From the NCBI GenBank assembly GCA_013153475.1, contig JAADEJ010000084.1:1-42062 (forward strand): 42,062 bases of DNA, read 5' to 3'. Numbering within the stretch: position 1 is the first letter of the stretch; each line of letters starts with the position of its first letter. The notes beneath the pieces were generated by a model that saw nothing but the letters and a program-made list of their open reading frames with translations, was not told where the DNA came from and did not search any database. Position numbers and translations under genes: made by a program. Origin of the DNA: Campylobacterota bacterium. GTDB lineage: Bacteria; Campylobacterota; Campylobacteria; Campylobacterales; Hydrogenimonadaceae. Below are positions 36,804 through 42,062 of the stretch, piece by piece.

Positions 36804-37514
36804 ATGGAAGCCATCAATTTTCTCTCCATCGTCACCATCGCGTTTTTGGGAAGCTTCGGCCACTGTATCGGTATGTGCGGGGGGATCGTACTGGCCTACA
36901 CCGGCTCCAAGGTCGATCCAAAGTGGCACACGCTCCGCCAGTCCGCCGCCCATCTGCTCTACTCTTTGGGGCGTATCACCACCTACACCGTCATGGGCGC
37001 GATCTTCGGATACCTGGGCAGTGTGGCAACCTTTAGCGGCTATACCGTCGCCGCGCTCTTTACGCTCGCCGGCCTCGTCATGATCCTCACCGGCCTCTCC
37101 CTGATGGGCAAAATCCGTTTTCTCACACTCATCGAGCGCTCCGTCGGCCGTTTTGCGTGGTACCGACGGGCATTTTCGGCCCTGATGGAAGAGGGCTCTT
37201 TGTTCAGCTTCTACCTGCTGGGGATGCTCAACGGCCTTTTGCCCTGCGGGTTTGTCTACTTTTTCGCCGTCACCGCCGCCAGTACCATGAGCCCCTTCTG
37301 GGGCGCCGTGGTCATGTTTATTTTTGGTTTGAGCACCCTGCCCGCCCTCTTCTCACTCGGTTTTTTTACCGCCGTCATGCAAAAAGGGAGATGGCGCAAA
37401 ATCATGATAACCGTCGCCTCCGTCGCCGTGATTCTTTACGGCTTTTCCATGATCTACGACGGCTACAAGTTCTACAAACATCCCCAACGCTCTCTCCTGC
37501 ACTGTTGCGACTAA
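36804..37514 (+). CDS. TauE/SafE-family (DsbD/CcdA-like) membrane protein
   Basis: GHCIGMCGGIVLAY and NGLLPCGFVYFF motifs, multi-TM. Confidence 0.87.
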   Translation: MEAINFLSIVTIAFLGSFGHCIGMCGGIVLAYTGSKVDPKWHTLRQSAAHLLYSLGRITTYTVMGAIFGYLGSVATFSGYTVAALFTLAGLVMILTGLSLMGKIRFLTLIERSVGRFAWYRRAFSALMEEGSLFSFYLLGMLNGLLPCGFVYFFAVTAASTMSPFWGAVVMFIFGLSTLPALFSLGFFTAVMQKGRWRKIMITVASVAVILYGFSMIYDGYKFYKHPQRSLLHCCD

Positions 37515-37516
37515 AA

Positions 37517-38899
37517 CTATTTTTGCAACACATAGCGCCCGATCAGCCAGGGGCTTTCGGTCGGCTGGGGTTTTCCCACATTTTGGGAGACTTTTTTATG
37601 CGCCGACACGCCCTTTTTGGCCCCTTTTTTATCCAGGGCATGGGGCAAATGTTTTTTGACAAGAGCAAGGTTGTAACGGGCATCCGCGTCATCCCATAGG
37701 GCAAGCACCTTTCTATAAAAGTGGGCCGCCCGCTCCCACTTGCCCATTTTGGCGTAACAGTTGCCAAGATTATAGAGCTTGGCGCTCTCAAGCCTTGTGT
37801 CGGTGGTCACGACCCTGGCATACGCCTCGCACGCCTTGGCGTACGCCCCGAGCCTATAGTAGGCGTCTCCCAGGCTCAGCCACGCTTCCGCCCGGTTTGT
37901 CTTACGGGCCAGCGCTTCAAAAAGCTTCGCGCTCAAGCGGTAATCGCCCTGTCGATACGCCTCCTCGGCCCGGCGTATTGTCCAAAAATCGAGCAACCCC
38001 GCGCGCGCGTCGGGCACGCCGCCGGCCAACGCCAGCCACAACACCGCCGCCACTCTCCCGGCCCGCCCCACCGAAAAGAGCCCCAACGGCAGCAGCAACA
38101 CCGCCAACCCCAGCGGATAGTAGAAGAGCTCCGTATACTTGGTGATCTTCCCGGCCGGCTCGGCACTCTGCTCAAACCATAGCAAAAAACGGGCGTAACT
38201 CTCACCGTCTGCGTACACGCCGCCCGTCTCTTGGGCCAGACGCCGCCAGGCCCCCGCGCCCTCTTTTGCACCCATCTGCCAAACCGCCACCTTCAACCGG
38301 TTTTGACGGGCAATTTCAAGCACCGCTTGCCAATCCTTCGCATCCCACGCCCCCACGATCATCCAGACCCGTCCCCCCGAAGGTAGCAGTTTGGCGGAGG
38401 CTTTCAGGGCGTTAAGCACGCTCTTGGGTCTCTTGGGCGGCCGGGAGAGCGCCATCTTTGCCGTCAAATCGGCAACCGTCGCCAAATCCGCGCTCACCGG
38501 CACGGCCAGATAGGCTTGCGCGTCAAACCCTATAACCCCGACCTCCGTCTTCTTCTTGAGCCGCCCAATCGCCTCCGCTATTCGTTTACGTCCCTCTCGC
38601 ATCACCACAGGCGATGTCATATCCACCGCCACCGCTACATCGTTGCTTTTGGGGTAGATCACCACGCTTTGGCGCTCCACTACGGGTCTTGCCAGCGCCA
38701 AAGCCATAAAGAAAAAAGCACCGAAAATCAGCACATTGTGTCCCCGCCGTCCCAAAGCGTCGCCGTAAATTCGCAATCTCTGCAAAACCTCCGGCTCAAA
38801 AATCCGCTCCAGCGTATCTTTGTTGGTCTGAATCAAATAGACCAGCAATCCGGCGGGCACCAACATCAGATAAATAAACTCCGGATGCAAAAGCTTCAT
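37517..38899 (-). CDS. VWA-domain protein fused to TPR (BatB-BatC-like)
   Basis: N-terminal TMs, SNDVAVAVDMTSPVVMREGRKRI (MIDAS-position), C-terminal TPR-like AEAWLSLGDAYYRLGAYAKACEAYARV...ESAKLYNLGNCYAKMGKWERAAHFY. Confidence 0.82.
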   Translation of the reverse strand: MKLLHPEFIYLMLVPAGLLVYLIQTNKDTLERIFEPEVLQRLRIYGDALGRRGHNVLIFGAFFFMALALARPVVERQSVVIYPKSNDVAVAVDMTSPVVMREGRKRIAEAIGRLKKKTEVGVIGFDAQAYLAVPVSADLATVADLTAKMALSRPPKRPKSVLNALKASAKLLPSGGRVWMIVGAWDAKDWQAVLEIARQNRLKVAVWQMGAKEGAGAWRRLAQETGGVYADGESYARFLLWFEQSAEPAGKITKYTELFYYPLGLAVLLLPLGLFSVGRAGRVAAVLWLALAGGVPDARAGLLDFWTIRRAEEAYRQGDYRLSAKLFEALARKTNRAEAWLSLGDAYYRLGAYAKACEAYARVVTTDTRLESAKLYNLGNCYAKMGKWERAAHFYRKVLALWDDADARYNLALVKKHLPHALDKKGAKKGVSAHKKVSQNVGKPQPTESPWLIGRYVLQK

Positions 38900-39729
38900 G
38901 CGCTCTCCCCCCGATTGATCAGGAAAAGATAGATCAGCAGGGCCATGGCGCCGATAAAAAGCGGGTAGTGAAAGTAGTAACGCGTCTGCGCAACCGTAAC
39001 CTCGCGACGCATCGGCGGTTGACGCTTTGTCAAAGCCCGCAATCCCTCTTTTAACGCCAAAAGATCCACACCCGCCTTCTCAAACGTCGCCCGCAAACCT
39101 TTGGGCAGGGCGGCAATTCCTCCCAGAAGATAGAGTCGAATCCCCGCCTTTCTCACGGCCGACAACGCGCTTGAAAACGGCACCGACTTCGTCTCTTTTA
39201 TCTTGTCCGCCCACAAAACGATCATCCGCTCCCTGGCCGACACACCCCGCAAAAGGCGCACGGCACTCAGCAACGCCTCGGCCGTCAGCGCCGTTGCTTT
39301 CCAATGCTTGTCGCTTTGAAGAGCCACCAGCGCCGTCAACCCCAAACGGTCACTCACCGGCAGACATATCTGCCCCTTCCGTCCCGGCGCGATCAACAGA
39401 CCGACCCGCTCCCCGTCACGGCTTTGTATCCAACCGGCCAGCTCTTCACCCCTCTTTGTATCCAACCTGTCGGCCACCACCACCCAGGCCCTGTCGGCAT
39501 GCTCGATCTGCCGATGATAGCGCACCGTTACCGGCGAAGCCAACGCCGTCAACGCCCCCGCCCAGGCAATCCACTTGAAAATCTCAACACCCCACGCCCT
39601 GCCCTTTTGCCGGGCCAGACGCCCAATATGGGAAAAGTAGAGCAGATCCACCCGCATCGGGCAACGCCACTCGCAAAACAGAAAAAAAAGGGCCAGATAC
39701 AAGACCCATCCGTTCTCAAAGTGCATCAC
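38896..39729 (-). CDS. VWA-like membrane protein (BatA-like)
   Basis: TM termini with central VWA-like fold region (RAWVVVADRLDTKRGEELAGWIQSRDGERVGLLIAPG). Confidence 0.75.
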   Translation of the reverse strand: MMHFENGWVLYLALFFLFCEWRCPMRVDLLYFSHIGRLARQKGRAWGVEIFKWIAWAGALTALASPVTVRYHRQIEHADRAWVVVADRLDTKRGEELAGWIQSRDGERVGLLIAPGRKGQICLPVSDRLGLTALVALQSDKHWKATALTAEALLSAVRLLRGVSARERMIVLWADKIKETKSVPFSSALSAVRKAGIRLYLLGGIAALPKGLRATFEKAGVDLLALKEGLRALTKRQPPMRREVTVAQTRYYFHYPLFIGAMALLIYLFLINRGESA

Positions 39730-40117
39730 GTGTCATCTCAATGAAAAGTTTTATGTAGCGTTTTGTCTCCTCATCCAACGGCGGCACTTCCTGGCGATAT
39801 TTATAACGCTCCAGTCGCGCCTCCAGCTCGGCCATGATCTCCTTTTGCCGCTTCTCTTTGGCCAACAGGCGTCCATACCGGCTCATGGTATAGGCTGTCT
39901 CTTTGGGACGGTTCATATCCATACGCTCCAGCCGTTCCAGCCATGCAAACCTTGGGTCCTGATTGCGAAACATCCGCCACAGTTTCGTTCCAAACACCAA
40001 TAACGCCGCCACAGCCGCAACCGCCGCGACTCCCACCCCAAGAAGCATATAAAAAGAGAGATCGGGAATGGGCAGGAGCGGTTTGATATCCCGCAAAGGC
40101 AGGGCATCCACGCTCAT
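39716..40117 (-). CDS. DUF4381-like single-TM protein of the Bat operon
   Basis: N-terminal TM (FYMLLGVGVAAVAAVAALLVFG) then helical cytoplasmic domain; operon position. Confidence 0.65.
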   Translation of the reverse strand: MSVDALPLRDIKPLLPIPDLSFYMLLGVGVAAVAAVAALLVFGTKLWRMFRNQDPRFAWLERLERMDMNRPKETAYTMSRYGRLLAKEKRQKEIMAELEARLERYKYRQEVPPLDEETKRYIKLFIEMTRDAL

Positions 40118-40950
40118 ATCCGCCCCCCAAAGAGCCGAATCAACCGTCCGAAAGGATCTTCGTCGGTATAGATTTTGACAAAACGGACCCGATGTTTGTG
40201 CAGATGGGCAAAGAGCGCGCGATCCAAAGCGATCCGCTCAGCCCTATAGCGCGCCGCCGCCTCTTTGCCAAACCGGGTCTGCAATGTCTCACCGCTTTCG
40301 GGATCAACCAGATGCACCCGGCCCAGCGGCTCGGGTCGCTCCTCAAACCGGTCTCTTACAATCACCGCAATGACCTCATGGCGACGGGCCAAAAGCCCAA
40401 GATCCGCCGGTGCCAGGAAGTCACCGATCACAAAAACCAGACTTCTGCGTTTCAGACGCCCGTACAGTTGGCGCATACCCGCCACATAGTCGCTTTTTAC
40501 CCCCACGACCCGTGCCTGGTCAATCTTTTGCACAAAGCCGTTGACCGCCGCAAGCCGTTTGGCCGGCCGTTCAACCTCCACGTGCCCGTCCTGAATCGAC
40601 ACGCCGATAAAACGATCCTGGTTTTTTACCGCCGAATAACCGATCACCGCCGCCGTCTCAACCACGACCTCCTGCTTGATACGCCGGGTCCCAAAGTAGA
40701 GACTGCCGCCCATCACGCAGGCGCAGACAATATTGAGCTGTCGCTCCTCGTGAAAGAGTTTGACATAGGGCTTTTGGAGCTTGGCGCTGATGGTCCAGTC
40801 AATCTTGCGCACATCGTCACCCAGTTGGTACTCGCGCAGTTCCGAAAAGTCAAACCCCTCCCCCCTGAAAAGAGACGGATTGTTACCGATCATCTCCGAA
40901 AAGACCTGCCGTCTTGTCTTGATCAGCAGGGTTTTAAGCTGTTTTCGCAC
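40114..40950 (-). CDS. DUF58 domain protein
   Basis: FSELREYQLGDDVRKIDWTISAKLQKPYVKLFHEER; GTG start at 40950 just after the moxR stop. Confidence 0.88.
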   Translation of the reverse strand: MRKQLKTLLIKTRRQVFSEMIGNNPSLFRGEGFDFSELREYQLGDDVRKIDWTISAKLQKPYVKLFHEERQLNIVCACVMGGSLYFGTRRIKQEVVVETAAVIGYSAVKNQDRFIGVSIQDGHVEVERPAKRLAAVNGFVQKIDQARVVGVKSDYVAGMRQLYGRLKRRSLVFVIGDFLAPADLGLLARRHEVIAVIVRDRFEERPEPLGRVHLVDPESGETLQTRFGKEAAARYRAERIALDRALFAHLHKHRVRFVKIYTDEDPFGRLIRLFGGRI

Positions 40951-40960
40951 CCTTCTACCC

Positions 40961-41908
40961 TTACGGCGCCGGTACCGTATCCAACACCTCTTCAATCACC
41001 GCATCAGCCGTTATCTCCTCCGCCTCGGCCTCGTAGCTTAAAATCACCCTGTGGCGCATAACCGCCTTGGCCGTTACGGCCACGTCAACCGGAGAGACAA
41101 AATCTTTCCCCTTCAAAAAGGCGTGGGCACGCACCGCTTTGAAAAGGTCGATGGTGGCCCGGGGGCTGGCACCGTACATGATCCATTTTTCCAGCTTCTC
41201 AAGACCGTAACGCTTCGGCTCTCTGGTCGCAAATACCAGGTCCACGATATACTGCTCCACCTCCGGATCCATATGAATGGTCCGCACCGCCTCTTTGAGC
41301 CGGTTCAAATCCTCTACCGACGCGACCTCTTCAACGGCCGGGGTCGCTTGCGTCGAAACACGTCGGGCAATCTCCAACTCCTCTTCGGGGGTATTGTAGC
41401 CGACCACCACCTTCATCATAAAGCGGTCCAACTGCGCTTCCGGCAGGTTGTATGCACCCTCCTGTTCCACGGGGTTTTGCGTGGCCAAAACCAGAAACGG
41501 ACGGGGAATCGCGAAACTCTGCTCGCCAATGGTCACCTGGCGCTCCTGCATCACCTCCAAAAGTGCTGACTGCACCTTGGCAGGCGCGCGGTTGATCTCG
41601 TCAGCCAGCAAAAGATTGGTAAAAACCGGCCCGTGTTTGATACGGAACGTGTTGTTTTTGGGGTCATAGATCTCTGCTCCAATAATATCGCTGGGCAACA
41701 GGTCAGGCGTAAACTGAACCCTTTTAAAATCAAGCCCCAGAGCACCAGCCAAGGCGTTGACCGTCGTGGTCTTCGCCAGACCCGGCACACCCTCAAGCAA
41801 AATGTGCCCCTCACACAACAGACCGATCAGCAGACCGTCAACCATCTCCTCCTGGCCGACGACAACTTTTTTGATCTCACGGCGGATTTTTTCAATAACA
41901 GATGACAT
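40961..41908 (-). CDS. MoxR-family AAA+ ATPase
   Basis: EGVPGLAKTTTVNALA (Walker A), LLADEINRAPAKVQSALLEVMQERQVT, VLATQNPVEQEGAYNLPEAQLDRFMMK. Confidence 0.95.
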   Translation of the reverse strand: MSSVIEKIRREIKKVVVGQEEMVDGLLIGLLCEGHILLEGVPGLAKTTTVNALAGALGLDFKRVQFTPDLLPSDIIGAEIYDPKNNTFRIKHGPVFTNLLLADEINRAPAKVQSALLEVMQERQVTIGEQSFAIPRPFLVLATQNPVEQEGAYNLPEAQLDRFMMKVVVGYNTPEEELEIARRVSTQATPAVEEVASVEDLNRLKEAVRTIHMDPEVEQYIVDLVFATREPKRYGLEKLEKWIMYGASPRATIDLFKAVRAHAFLKGKDFVSPVDVAVTAKAVMRHRVILSYEAEAEEITADAVIEEVLDTVPAP

Positions 41909-41963
41909 TTCGGCTCCACGATATAGATGCGGCATTGTAACAACAAAAGAAGAAAATGGGGAT

Positions 41964-41992
41964 TAAAAATTTGGAGAGAGAGTAAACCTCCA
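41964..41992 (-). terminator. Putative terminator after 5S rRNA
   Basis: Minus strand TGGAG-(11 nt)-CTCCA followed by AATTTTTAAT. Confidence 0.45.
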
Positions 41993-42062
41993 GTCCGGCG
42001 TCGACCTACGTTCCCACACCCGAGGGGTGCAGTATTATCAGCGCGGAGGGGCTTGACTTCCG
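41992..42062 (-). rRNA. rrf: 5S rRNA, 3' portion (5' part outside the window)
   Basis: Reverse complement ...CGGAAGTCAAGCCCCTCCGCGCTGATAATACTGCACCCCTCGGGTGTGGGAACGTAGGTCGACGCCGGACT matches the conserved 5S 3' half (AAGTCAAGC, CGC-TGATAATACTGC, GTGGGAACGTAGGTCG). Confidence 0.85.

Noticed and set aside
37495-37535. Inverted repeat TGTTGC...GCAACA between convergent genes as a terminator
   Set aside because: Six-bp stem with a 16-nt loop and no following T-run; too weak to call.
40192-41061. 289-aa + strand ORF over the DUF58/moxR junction
   Set aside because: Antisense to clearly recognisable DUF58 and MoxR genes; no domain features.
1-42062. CRISPR array, tRNA genes, insertion sequences, prophage
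   Set aside because: Intergenic spaces are short. No repeat-spacer pattern, tRNA-like TPsiC/anticodon pattern, transposase or integrase was found by reading.

Overview
The window looks like a Campylobacterota-type chromosomal segment; the taxon is inferred from gene content and order only. It is dominated by a denitrification island. The main blocks are: (i) periplasmic nitrate reductase napA-G-H-B-F-L-D (+ strand, 23.1-30.05 kb); (ii) a minus-strand nor/nir block (norC, norB, a 52-aa mini-ORF missing from the ORF track, cd1 nirS, a pentaheme cytochrome c, nirC, nirF, nirJ, a SUMT gene, then SDR and AraC genes); (iii) siroheme/heme d1 genes elsewhere (a fused AhbA-AhbB-like siroheme decarboxylase near the left end and a precorrin-2 dehydrogenase at 7.9 kb); (iv) NosL plus a TauE/SafE-like protein at 36.3-37.5 kb. 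Other content: a PAS histidine kinase fragment, AddAB, a HepT/MntA toxin-antitoxin pair, a diheme peroxidase, trpB, adenine deaminase plus an NCS2 permease, a MoxR/DUF58/VWA (Bat-like) operon, and the 3' part of a 5S rRNA at the right edge. The strongest non-annotated signal is regulatory. Several TTGAT-N4-ATCAA boxes are scattered over 34 kb. Three of them (nap, nor, precorrin-2 dehydrogenase) sit at the same 29.5-bp distance from a -10-like hexamer, and a fourth (ahbAB) is within 1 bp. A cluster-encoded CRP/FNR protein has an ExxSR-type recognition helix but no Fe-S cysteine set. Structured 5'UTR and intercistronic hairpins occur around napA, nor and nirS. Other points worth checking: the missing second active-site His in the cd1 protein, degenerate MIDAS motifs in all three VWA-like proteins of the MoxR operon, and a possible lipoprotein NapB. 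No tRNA, CRISPR array or mobile element was recognised.
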